Below are positions 36,509 through 46,121 of a stretch of 64,000 bases of DNA, in pieces. Under the pieces are notes generated by a model, which worked only from the letters and a program-made list of their open reading frames with translations, was not told where the DNA came from and made no database searches. The stretch spans positions 30,502,094-30,566,093 of the forward strand of contig NW_023998414.1 in assembly GCF_014805625.2 (NCBI RefSeq), in the 5' to 3' direction. This DNA comes from Glossina fuscipes (lineage: Eukaryota; Arthropoda; Insecta; Diptera; Glossinidae). The position numbers were made by a program, and so were the translations under genes. Each line of letters begins with the position of its first letter. Positions within the stretch are counted from its first letter, which is position 1.

Positions 36509-36811
36509 TTTATTTATTAAAAAAAGTACAAATCATAATTTGTTTAGCACTCTAGGTTTTTTTTTTTTTTTTTTTATACAAAATAAATCGATGTAAATAC
36601 TTGGACATCTTAATATGAATTGTATGCAAATATATGGTGTCCCTGTGGTCTATGCATGAAAACATAATTTCGTAATAAATTAGAAAAATACAATAAAATC
36701 TTAAAAATAAAAGCATAAGATAACAATTGTTGTTGTAATAATTAAAAAAAAAAAAAAAAAAAAAAAAAGGTAAAGAAAAAAGAAGAGAACGGAAAGGAAA
36801 AACGATGCAAG
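36509..36811 (-). terminator. 3' untranslated region of the LZTS-like gene with poly(A) signals
   Basis: On the minus strand overlapping AATAAA hexamers lie at 36518-36513 and 36514-36509, about 300 nt after the stop codon. The untranslated region also contains two long U runs (complement of A runs near 36744-36768) and an A run (complement of 36558-36576). Confidence 0.5.
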
Positions 36812-37654
36812 TTAAACAACATCACTGGACTTTTCTAAACTTCGTAACTTTTGATACATGCTTATGTAATGAGTCTGTAATTGTTTTTGATATTTTAGCA
36901 CCTTTTCCTTCTCAGCCGACCATTGCCGCTTCTCCAATTCAAAATTGACGCGTACATCATCCAATTGCTTTCGTAAATTAGCGATTTCCTCTGCATAATT
37001 TGTCGATTCTTCGATTAGAGTATCGAGAGTCGATTCCTCCAATTTGCTCGGTAATTTATTCAGAGATTTGACATTGAGAGCGACATCGGGCAAATTAATC
37101 GATCCATGAATAAAACTGTGAATATCTGAACTAACTTTAGCTAAGCGTTTCTCTGAACTTAATTTATATCGTTCGCATTCATCGCAATCGCCCTCATCAA
37201 GGGGAGGAGCAATTTTCAAACAATTCATAATAACTTCAAGATTGTTATCATCTAAAACTTTTTCCGCATTATTTTTCAATTCCAGGCGCGAATTCTCAAT
37301 ACGTTGTTGAGTGTGTTTGCGTGTCTTGTTACAGATATCGGTTAGATTATCTAATTGTTGCTTTAAGCGCATATACTTGCCAGACGGTTCTTCGCCGTAC
37401 TCATGAAATATGGCTAAATCAGAGAGCTCTTTGCGTAGCTTAGCCAACTCGTTGGTCAAAGCGAGAATCACTTGATCTTTTAAAATAATGATTTTATTGA
37501 GTTGCTTCAACTCGACTTCGGCATCCTTTTGATTCTGCAATTGTTGTTCAACCTGTTGGCTCTCCTGAAGACTTTGGTAGACGTGAGTTTCCGTATTATT
37601 GACAGTTTCATGTTTCAAATGAACTAAGGCATGTTCCTTTAAAGTGATCTCATT
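36812..37654 (-). CDS. LZTS-like coding exon 7, C-terminal helices
   Basis: The acceptor is TTCGTATAG. 280 codons run from NEITLKEHALVHLKHE to EKSSDVV and TAA at 36814-36812. The exon holds long helices (IILKDQVILALTNELAKL), a CDECERYK motif near residue 837, and a final helix ending LEKSSDVV. Confidence 0.9.
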   Translation of the reverse strand, partial: NEITLKEHALVHLKHETVNNTETHVYQSLQESQQVEQQLQNQKDAEVELKQLNKIIILKDQVILALTNELAKLRKELSDLAIFHEYGEEPSGKYMRLKQQLDNLTDICNKTRKHTQQRIENSRLELKNNAEKVLDDNNLEVIMNCLKIAPPLDEGDCDECERYKLSSEKRLAKVSSDIHSFIHGSINLPDVALNVKSLNKLPSKLEESTLDTLIEESTNYAEEIANLRKQLDDVRVNFELEKRQWSAEKEKVLKYQKQLQTHYISMYQKLRSLEKSSDVV

Positions 37655-39615
37655 CTATACGAATAGTTGATAAAGAAACGCAAAAATTTATACATATATC
37701 GATATATTGGGGAAACAATGATTTATACTAACATTTGCTTCTTTGAGTTGAGTTTTAAGTAAAGCTAATTCTCCATTCTTCTCGCACACTCTCCATTCGC
37801 TTTCTTCTAGTTGCGTTTTAAGACTGCTTATCAGATTATGACTTTCTTCCAGCTGCTCTTCAACATAAGCTGAACGGTCCTTCAAATTCCTTTCCGAATT
37901 TTTTAAGCTGATGTTATTCGTTCTAAAATACGCACATAACTATGATCATTACATTTGCATAGATGCTTGTAAGAATATTAAGTGTGATCGCCCAGATAGA
38001 TTCAATTATGAATGAATGTAATAATAACTATTACAAAGAATTCTGAACTTTTGTAAGCTTTTTAATTTTTTGATAATTAACATCCACTCGTAACCGTTTC
38101 TTCGTTTCGACGTCTCTAGAAGATCAAAACTGAAAGTCCATGGACATATAGTATTATGAAAATTTTCCTCATTTTTTTTTTTTGTCAACACAATAACGAC
38201 ATAAATATGAAACTTTCGTACTATCGTAAACCGAATAAATACGGTGTGGAAGATGAAAGGATTAAATTATTTCTGCTTTAAAAAATTTGTATTGTCTACT
38301 GAACTCGCCAACGTTATGCATGTTATTCTCTCCACTTACAAGTTTTAATCTCTCTGCGTTCTTAAGCAGTGTCGATAATTCGAAATCAATCTGTCCGAGT
38401 TCGTTATCCTGCGTTATATATTGTAATTGTAATTCGTGCCCTCCTTATCTTACCGAACATGTCCATATATAAATTTTCTTGCTGAAATGATTATGAAGCT
38501 CTCTTCGATTTGGCTTTGAAACTATTGTGTAAATCGTTTTTGTTTTAACTTAAGCACTTCTTATCACTTGTGCACAATGTGATCGCCAATGAAAACTTAC
38601 ACGTTTTAGTGCCGATTTGTAAATGAAAATTCAAATGATATATTTTCAGTCAAGTAATAAATCTTCAAAACCTAAAAGTTTCTATTCGATAGCAGCCTTT
38701 TCAAAATATATTTTGAACAGAGGAATTTTTTGATTTTTCTACTCTCTTCGCTAAAGTTTTATTATTTTAGAACTCCATTTAGTTTTATTCAAGGACTATT
38801 ATCAACTTTATATGCTAGTACTGTTTTATATTATTTCGACTGATGATTTTGATGATTTTATTACATTAACGCGTTAACACTAACTCATGGCATTGCTTTT
38901 CAAAGAAAATTTTCTATCACGAGACTTACCTTAATATTTCGCATTCGTTCTTAAGTTCAGCTATTTGTTCTCTTAGTTTATTGATTTGTTCGCTATATCT
39001 CAGCTTGTTCTGTTTGAATTGAAATTGTTGCATGGCCAGCATTTGCTCCATTTTCTTAATTTTCAACATGAATTCTCGTTGTTGAGCCTCGAAATAGGTG
39101 CGTAAACGTCGATTTTCATTTTCCCAATAGGTTTCTTTATCCTGCAATAATTTTTATGGAATGTTAATCAACGTTTATCGAGGTAGGAAGCATAATTTAA
39201 ATTGAAAGGAAGAAAAAAAAATAAAAAATAAACCTTGTGTACTGTGAAAATTACTTTCTCATTATGCTCCATGGCCTGCCTTAAATATGATAATTCGGAG
39301 TCACGATCTTTTAAAACTGCTTCCAATTCTGAAATTCCAGAATCCGATGGCGAAGGCGTCATATCGCATTGATCGCTTGTTAAATATTTATTTAATCCAT
39401 TATTACTGAGAGCATTATTGCCGGCCATAGTGTTATTGCTAATGCCGTTGCTGCTAACGTTCGATTTTCTATAGATATATAATATGCAAGCAGGTGAGTG
39501 CATAGAAATCAATTTTAGAAATTCATCATCGCATGCATTGAGTAATATTTCCATTTCATTTTTTTTCTTAATTTTGTTGTATTTTTTTTCTTTTCATTTG
39601 TTGTTATTGTTTTTT

Positions 39616-39646
<31 letters not shown>

Positions 39647-42600
39647 GTTTTATTCAATTGCGTGTTTACTCATACTTACATGGTTCCACTTTGGTTGTTC
39701 GCATCAGAGTCCGGTGTATGTCGAATTGACTCCATACTATCGTTGATTTTCAACGATCTGGAACCACGTCGACGTGCCATAAGGCTGTTGCAATAACTGC
39801 TGCTTGAATAACCACCACAACCACCACCACCACCACCACCGCCACCACCACCACCACCACCACCACCACAAGCGCCGCTACCACCGCCAATCAAACCTCC
39901 TACTCCTCCGCCAACAATACCAATTCCACTATGTCGTAAGTCGGTCGTGCCTAACGATTATAAAAAAAAAAAAAAAAAATAAACGTACAAGTTAATTACA
40001 ACAGCTCCTCTAGTTATAATTTATTTATTTGATAAATGTATGTATGCGTGTATGCATATGTATTCGTATATATTTATGATATCGCGAGTTTTTTTTCCAT
40101 GTTTTATTGTTTAGTTTTATGCATTAACAAATGCAATTAATTTGCAATAATTAATTGTTACAAAACAAGTCAAAAGAACACTAAACGCAAATCGTTCTCT
40201 TAAATCGATGCTCTTCCGCTAAGAGAGAATAGTTACGGGAGCTATTAAAATCTATATCATCTTATGAACTTATAAGCTACGGTTATTTAAGAGACAGTCT
40301 CATTTTCCATTCTATACAGTACTTACACACAAACTATTGTTTTGATTTTGATTTGTAGTTCTCGGACTTTAAGTTAAGATAAAGTTCATAGCCCGCAACA
40401 AACTTTGCACTTTTTTCGAAAGAGATAGTCTCATGTTTTAACTATTGATTTCTAACTGCTCCAAAACACTAACCGATGTCTTTGGAAATTATTTATGTTG
40501 ATTTGAAAGCACTGAATATGTTCCCTTAACTTCATCAAGACAACCTTTGTGTACATATGTGATTGAAAGCAATTCGAAGGCTTTCAGACCACCTTTCACC
40601 GAAAAAGTATAAGTTTTGGACGCAGTTTTTGGAGCTGGTCATGAATTCTTTAATCGAATTATACATTTTCCTAACAGTTTTCTCCGTCATTTCATAAAAC
40701 ATAGTGTGTAAAACGGCCGGTTGTGCTTGTGTATACTGATGCACTTAGGTATAGAGTGTAATAGGAATTGCATCCTAAATTGTACTTTATTTTTATATAC
40801 GCATCAGCGAAGGATGAGGGATATATATTTATTTTGTCAAAACTTTTGCAACGTCGAGAAAGAAGCCGCAGTAAGCTCACAAAATATTATATTTTCTGCA
40901 TAAGCATGCATTTTTAGGCCGATTTAAGCCGATTTCCGTTTATTCGCCTGTCCGTCCCCGTAATGTCTGTTATAAACATACTTCTGGCCTCGAAAATGAA
41001 GTCATCGATTTCAAATTCAACAGGAACGTTGGGAACTCCTTGCATGCACATTGGTCACGAAAATGGGCCAAATCGGTCGAAGCACACGCTGTACACACAG
41101 TACCACATAAACTGAAAACAATGATATCGAAATGAAGATATCGGTTAGAAATTTGCGAAAAAGTTTGGAAGTGAACCCAAAATTTGCAAAGGACACGCCT
41201 AGAATGCCCATATGCCTATGCGACACAAAACTATTATTCTGAAAATAGGAGAAAAAAAATGAGCTGCGCCCACCCAATTTAGTTCGTTTCCCTTCTTTTT
41301 GACTTTTCTAGGCTACGGTGCTAGACATAAAAGATTCGGTCACGACCGAATATAATTTTCTTACTATGTTTATTATACACTTATTAATTAATTATTATAT
41401 AATTATTATTATTATTAACTATTTTTATACCCACCACTGCAGGATGGGGGTTTAGTCATTTTGTTTTTTTTTTTTGTTAATTTATCTAACACCCAAAATG
41501 TAGCTTCAGAGATCCTATATACTTTAATAGATTCTTGTTCAGCGTGAAATTCTGAATTGACTAAACCACGTCTGTCCGGCAATACGTCTATCTGTCTGTG
41601 TGGTGTTTGGTTGCAAGTACTGGTCGAAAAATGAAGATATCGACTTTGAATTTGGTAGAAACATTGGAAGTTCGCGCACGCAGGTTGATATTGAAAATGG
41701 CCCAAATTGGTCGCGGGATAAGCCCATAGTGGAGCGTGAACTTAATGCAACTCCGCCCTGCTTAACAAAAATTTGTGGATTTTGGCTCGTTGCTCGAACA
41801 TTATGAAAGTTTTCCACATTTACTTTTACAATAGCCTCCAGCTCCAAAATGGAGTTAATCAGCCATGCCCACATAAAGTTGCAAGTAATTAAATTTTATT
41901 TTTTGTTTTTCACTTTTTCGAGGTTTTACGCTTATTTACCATAAGGCAGTTGTCAAATGAAGATTTACTATCTGCCTAAAAATGAGTTAATCCTAAAAGG
42001 AATAGGGTAGACACGGCGACCTTCGAGATGTGCGAGATTCGTCCACCGCCGAATATAACTTTCTTATTTGTTTTTTTTTTTTTTTTATATTTCATTAGCC
42101 TATCAGGAGATATAAAATCCAATACAAAATCATCTTCTAAGCGAACTGTCTTTCCGTCTATCCATATATGGTTTTGTATTCAAACCCATAGGACGCAATT
42201 TTTGGGATACTTTAATAGGAATTGCTACACCGACATGCTTGCCGTGCTGCCAATCGGACCATTTTTCGAGTACTCACTCCTTGACAATTTCTTACGAAAA
42301 ATTTCTCGATCGTAGTCGAATTTTCGAATATTAAATTAATGTGAAAACTTCGAATCGCAAGACTTTATAGGGGAAAAAGGTCAAACGTTTAATATTTCAG
42401 TGTGAGATTTGGCCCGTAATAGAAATTTGGCATAAAAATTAATGGGGCCAAAACTGAAAACATTTGGACCTGTATTGTGGCCGCCATTCCACCTAAGTAG
42501 GCCTTTTAGAACAAGGTTTAATTTTTTTAATATTCTATATATAATGGAAATTGTTCTTACTTTTTTTCATAAAAAAAATATTTATATTTTACTTTCTATT

Positions 42601-44539
42601 TGCATCTCTAGTATGTATGGACATATATCGATTTTTTTTTCCGTAAAATTGTTCTATCATACATAGTATAAGTAGTTAAGATGGCTGCGTGTGGCTAATT
42701 TATTGTCTTTAACAATTTTTGTCAATCATTCTCTTATTTACCTTATTTATATATATATGATATAAGAGATGCGTTATATATGGATTTATGTATAGTGAAA
42801 TTGTTTACACAATTTATAGAAACTGCCTTTTATGTACATTTCTAATAATTTTTTTTTTTTTTTTTATCTTATTTTAATATCTTTCTTATATTAATCACAA
42901 CAACAACAACAACAAAAATAAATAATAGAAAAGAAAAAACCGTTCATGAAAGCTTTTTGTATTTACCATAAAATAAAAGGCAAAGAAACGTGTTCTCTCA
43001 TATTATTATTACTCACTTCCAAATCTTAGATTAGAACCTTGCATGGGAGCCAGCGAAGGTGTTGAGCCATAACGATCAGCGACAGAATGTACAGCGTTGG
43101 CTGAGTTGACAACAACATCACAATAACGACTGGGAATACTGTAGTCCGGTTCGAAAGGGATCGGCTTAAAAGCAATCGGGCGTAAAAGATTTGTGGCCTG
43201 TGTGTTTAGAAGCAAACAACAAACAACAACCAACGCAACATATATATATAAAAAAATAACATAAAAAAAAAAAAATAAATAAATAAATAATATAAGAAAA
43301 AGTAAAAGAAGAAAAAAACGAAGCGGAAAAAACATGAATTACAACTAAATGAAGGTAAGGTGTATTTTAAAAAAATATCATACATATGATGTTGTGAAGG
43401 TGGAACGAACACACCCAAATATATATAGAAAAGGAAAAACAAAAATTAAAAAAAAAAAAAACAAAACATAAAAACAATAAACAAACAATTGAATTGAATT
43501 ATTATTGTATTAGAGACAAGTGCTTAAAGCATGCGATGCTGAAATTTGGCGACACACTTGCGCATGCTTTTAAATGCTATAATATATATACCTGATCGTG
43601 GCGGTTCTCCTCCTCAACATCCGCTAAATCACTGACACTGCGCTGCTGAGCTAACAAATCTCTATGACTCGTGCTGTACACCATAGCAGTGTGAGTTTGT
43701 AGACGTTGTGGTTGCAATTGCTGTTGTTGTTGTTGTTGCTGTTGTTGTTGTTGTTGTTGTTGAAGTGTTGGACGCGTGTTATTACCGTTATCTAAATTCT
43801 CGGTTATATTAAGCCGTTCATTGTGTTCCGTAATACTGGCACGACTGCCACTTCCGCTTGCATTGGCTGCAATTATGGCGACCGGGGTGGTTGATATCGG
43901 TTTCCGTGGTGTTTGCGATTGCGGCTGTTGTTGCTGTTGCTGTTGTTGCTGTTGTTGTTGTTGTTGCGATTGTTGTGATTGTTGCTGTTGTTTTTGTTGT
44001 TGCACATAATGTTGTTGATACGCATTGGCACCTATTTGTGTAGCCTGAAGTCTGGTTTGAGCTTGTGCATGATTTGGCGAATGCTGATATGATGATGATT
44101 TTGCATTACCAAGCGTTAAAAATGTTGTCGGCAATGATTGTAATTGCTGCTCATCGTTATAGGCAAGATTATTACTACCTGTTGACGTTATTGCTGAGTT
44201 CATATTCGGACTTGTTTTCGTAAATTCAAACATCTGCCGTATATTATAAAATCTACTGCGACCCTGCTGTGTCTCTTCTAAGTTGCTATAGCTGCCAAAT
44301 TTGTTACGCATGCGTTTTTGTTCATCACGCGATTTTAGAGTGCCCGTATGACCTGCAGGCAACATTGGCAAGCCTAGCGTATTCTTCGCAGCAATTAAAT
44401 TCGCATTTTCCAATGAAGCTGACCTTATATGGCCGCGTTTTCCATTTATTGTGGAAGAATCTTGCTGAGTTTTAACTTGATTACCTATTAGTGTCTGTGA
44501 TGCATTACCACCAACTCCACCACATAAAGTGGTTGCCAT
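36812..44539 (-). CDS. LZTS/N4BP3-type Fez1-domain coiled-coil protein (seven exons)
   Basis: Joining complements of 43592-44539, 43017-43197, 39680-39950, 39234-39468, 38930-39141, 37733-37922 and 36812-37654 gives 960 codons (959 aa) with every phase matching. Residues 1-316 hold two Gln tracts (about 178-205 and 259-275). A Gly tract of about 16 lies near 400. From about 510 to 770 the protein is coiled coil with the family's marks: SELEAVLKDRDSELSYLRQ, EHNEKVIFTVHK, FEAQQREFMLKIKKMEQML, and EEQLEESHNLISSLKTQ then EWRVCEKNGELALLKTQL (about 655-677). These match the Fez1 domain of LZTS1-3 and N4BP3. A second helical region fills 840-950. The start follows a spliced 5' UTR with an in-frame TAA. 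Known relatives are cytoplasmic/postsynaptic scaffold proteins; LZTS3 (ProSAPiP1) binds the Shank PDZ domain. The C-terminus here, SSDVV, could be a PDZ ligand (inference). The fly ortholog name is not recalled with certainty. Confidence 0.85.
37733..37922 (-). CDS. LZTS-like coding exon 6, Fez1 signature
   Basis: The acceptor is GCGTATTTTAG and the donor GTTAGT. It encodes TNNISLKNSERNLKDRSAYV and the family signature EWRVCEKNGELALLKTQLKE, ending in phase 0. Confidence 0.9.
37923..38929 (-). other. intron of the LZTS-like gene (exons 5 to 6)
   Basis: 1007 bp, GT-AG, AT-rich. No nested gene or repeat copy was recognised. A 61-codon + frame at 38287-38472 has no motif. Confidence 0.75.
38930..39141 (-). 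CDS. LZTS-like coding exon 5
   Basis: The acceptor is TTATTGCAG and the donor GTAAGT. It encodes DKETYWENENRRLRTYFEAQ to ELKNECEIL plus two bases of an Arg codon. It is continuous heptad-type coiled coil. Confidence 0.9.
39234..39468 (-). CDS. LZTS-like coding exon 4
   Basis: The acceptor is ATATATCTATAG and the donor is weak (AAG then GTTTAT). It encodes a Ser/Asn-rich piece, then SPSDSGISELEAVLKDRDSE, which starts the coiled coil. The correct phase on both sides supports the weak donor. Confidence 0.82.
39680..39950 (-). CDS. LZTS-like coding exon 3 with polyglycine
   Basis: The acceptor is ATAATCGTTAG and the donor GTAAGT. It reads TTDLRHSGIGIVGGGVGGL, a (GGT/GGC)n glycine tract, then YSSSSYCNSLMARRRGSRSL and ESIRHTPDSDANNQSGT. 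The phases (2 in, 2 out) join exactly to exons 2 and 4. The upstream part lies before the first methionine of the visible frame. Confidence 0.85.
40800..41375 (+). repeat. dispersed repeat family B copy
   Basis: The start is palindromic, near 40800-40832 (ACGCATCAGCGAAGGATGAG). Then come TTTGTCAAAACTTTTGCAAC, GCCTGTCCGTCCCCG, CTCGAAAATGAAGTCATCG, GGAACGTTGGGAACTCC and AAATGGGCCAAATCGGTCGA. It ends GATTCGGTCACGACCGAATA then TAATTTTCTTAC. Confidence 0.85.
41425..42072 (+). repeat. dispersed repeat family B, best full-length copy
   Basis: It opens with a palindrome at 41426-41450 (ATACCCACCACTGCAGGATG then GGGGTTT). Blocks that follow: AGATTCTTGTTCAGCGTG, CCACGTCTGTCCGGC, GAAAAATGAAGATATCGAC, TGGTAGAAACATTGGAAGTT, CACGCAGGTTGATATTGAAA, CCAAATTGGTCGCGGGAT and TCAGCCATGCCCACATAAAG. 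It ends GAGATTCGTCCACCGCCGAA then TATAACTTTCTTATTTG. About 645 bp, no open frame of its own. Confidence 0.85.
42080..42660 (+). repeat. dispersed repeat family A copy, degraded
   Basis: CAAACCCATAGGACGCAATT, TTTGGGATACTTTAATAGG, ACCGACATGC, CCAATCGGACCATTTTTCG, then distal blocks AATGTGAAAACTTCGAATCG and TAATGGGGCCAAAACTG, followed by TTGTGGCCGCCATTCC. The middle and end parallel the copy at 23500-24310 (GTGTGAAAACTTTGAATCGG). Confidence 0.65.
43017..43197 (-). CDS. LZTS-like coding exon 2
   Basis: The acceptor is TTCTAAACACACAG and the donor GTGAGT. It encodes ATNLLRPIAFKPIPFEPDYS to GSNLRFG plus one base of a split Ser codon. The motif R-P-IAFKP resembles a short conserved block of the LZTS family N-terminal half (inference). 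Confidence 0.85.
43592..44539 (-). CDS. LZTS-like coding exon 1
   Basis: 316 codons from ATG at 44539-44537 to NRHDQ, donor GTATAT, phase 0. It encodes GKRGHIRSASLENANLIAAK near residue 33 and two polyglutamine tracts made of mixed CAA and CAG. The antisense Cys-rich frame across this exon is a shadow of the glutamine repeat. Confidence 0.88.
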
Positions 44540-44554
44540 AGTGGGAAATTAAAA
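44540..44554 (-). other. 5' untranslated sequence of the LZTS-like gene after a splice acceptor
   Basis: On the minus strand TTTTCTTTACAG ends at 44555, a strong 3' splice site. The 15 nt to the ATG include an in-frame TAA. So a further 5' exon lies at higher coordinates, in or beyond this window. Confidence 0.6.
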
Positions 44555-44645
44555 CTGTAAAGAAAATTTATGAAATTTATTTTAAAAAAAGTCTCCATCA
44601 AATCAATTTTAAATAAAATGTTAAAAATAATATTTTGATTAATTT

Positions 44646-44682
<37 letters not shown>

Positions 44683-45439
44683 GTATAAGTAAATCTTGAG
44701 AAATTTATTATTAGAAAGCCTTAGAAAATCTGTATTAACCATGTTGGAATTATGTTATTTTAACATAATTAAAACCTATAAATATATAAACCTATAAAAT
44801 AACCGGTAGAATTATACATTGCGCATGGTTAGCAGAGTTAATTAAAAATTGTTTATCTGTTTGTTGCATGACAAAAATTTACAAATGTTACCCGATTCTA
44901 AATCTCGTTCATCTTACTTTACTCATTATCAGCTACAAACACGCGGATGTCATGTTATATTATGTTACGATACGTTACATTATGTTACGTTACGTTACTT
45001 CTTGTATAATACATTTTATTGTACGTTTTCTTAAAATTACATAATACAATAAGTAGAGAATATGCAGATAAATAAGATGAACTGCACGAAATTCATAGAG
45101 AATATGTAGAAAATACGCAGAGAAAGTACAAAAGATTTAGAAGATACGTAGAAAATGCAAATAATTTTAAACAATGCTTAGTAAATAAGAAAAGGAAGAA
45201 AGATAAACACCTAGAAAATGTGGGAAAAACTAGAAATACAAAATAAGGGAAAGAGCTAAGAAAAAGTAGAGAATACACAGTAAATTTGTAAAATGGATGG
45301 AATAAAGTATAGGAGAATTCGTAGAAAGCAAACCTTGCTTACATTAATCTCCAAGTGTAGTATGATAAAAGTGTTCAACTATATTGTATTAAAACATTAT
45401 CTTATGTATTGGAATACCTTGATATGTGAAAGAGAAGTG
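44555..45439. other. upstream intron or intergenic, simple repeats
   Basis: Holds a (TA)n tract at 44649-44676, a degenerate (GTTAC)n tract at 44960-44998, and a purine-rich block at 45045-45285. That block is built from a degenerate 11-bp-like unit (TAGAGAATATG, TAGAAAATACG, CAGAGAAAGTA). No exon was recognised. Confidence 0.5.
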
Positions 45440-45560
45440 CTTTATTATAAATGCTTCGCTAGTTACAGAATAAGGTGTCTCCGCTTACGAAGCATGTAAG
45501 GTTTATAACACGTTTGCGTGACCCAAAAGAAAGCTTAAGAGATCCTATAAAGAATATATC

Positions 45561-45592
<32 letters not shown>

Positions 45593-45870
45593 TGATCATC
45601 AAATTCTGAATAGAATTTGTGTTTGTTTGCTGTAATTATTCTCCCAATTACGAAAGTCGAGATATCGGTTTGAAATGTGACAAAGGTTGATTGAAAGTTC
45701 TTGCAGGTCCATATCAGGCAAAAGACAAGCTTACATTATAATATAAACTGTGAATATTATCTATGTTTTCAGAAGCAAAAAACAGTTGATTTTCTTCTCA
45801 TTGCTCGTAGACTATAACAGATAATAACGTGCAATCCTACAGTATTTGTATGAAAGACTGAAAAATCTCC
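45440..45870 (+). repeat. dispersed repeat family B copy
   Basis: CTTACGAAGCATGTAAGG (palindromic start), TATAACACGTTTGCGTGACC, CAAAAGAAAGCTTAAGAGAT, CCTATAAAGAATATATC with an expanded (TA)n inside, CTTGATCATCAAATTCTGAA, CGAAAGTCGAGATATCGG, ATTGAAAGTTCTTGCAGG and TTCTTCTCATTGCTCG. The microsatellite at 45558-45588 has grown inside the element's TATATA segment. Confidence 0.75.
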
Positions 45871-46086
45871 CTGATCCACATCCGATTTTTTATAAGATAT
45901 CGAAATTTTATTTATTATATTTATTTATTTTTTTTAAAATTTATTTATTTATTTATTTTTTTTTTTTTTAAGCGAAGATGATAGTTATAAGACATTAGAG
46001 CCTGGCTTAGTACAATCTTCTTGTTTGTTGTAAAATTTCGTATAGTTTGCAAAATAATTTGTGCACAAAAATAAAAAAAAAAAAAT

Positions 46087-46121
<35 letters not shown>

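Larger units (their letters stand above)
39951..43016 (-). other. largest intron of the LZTS-like gene, filled with repeats
   Basis: 3066 bp between exons 2 and 3. It contains two family B copies and one family A copy in a row (40800-42660), all antisense to the gene, plus poly-T and (CAA)n tracts near 42850-42915. No nested exon was recognised. Confidence 0.75.

Noticed and set aside
39804..39995. Histidine-rich open frame on the + strand
   Set aside because: It is the antisense of the polyglycine exon. The exon has matching splice phases on the minus strand.
43776..44009. Cysteine-rich open frame on the + strand
   Set aside because: It is the antisense of the CAA/CAG polyglutamine exon of the LZTS-like gene.
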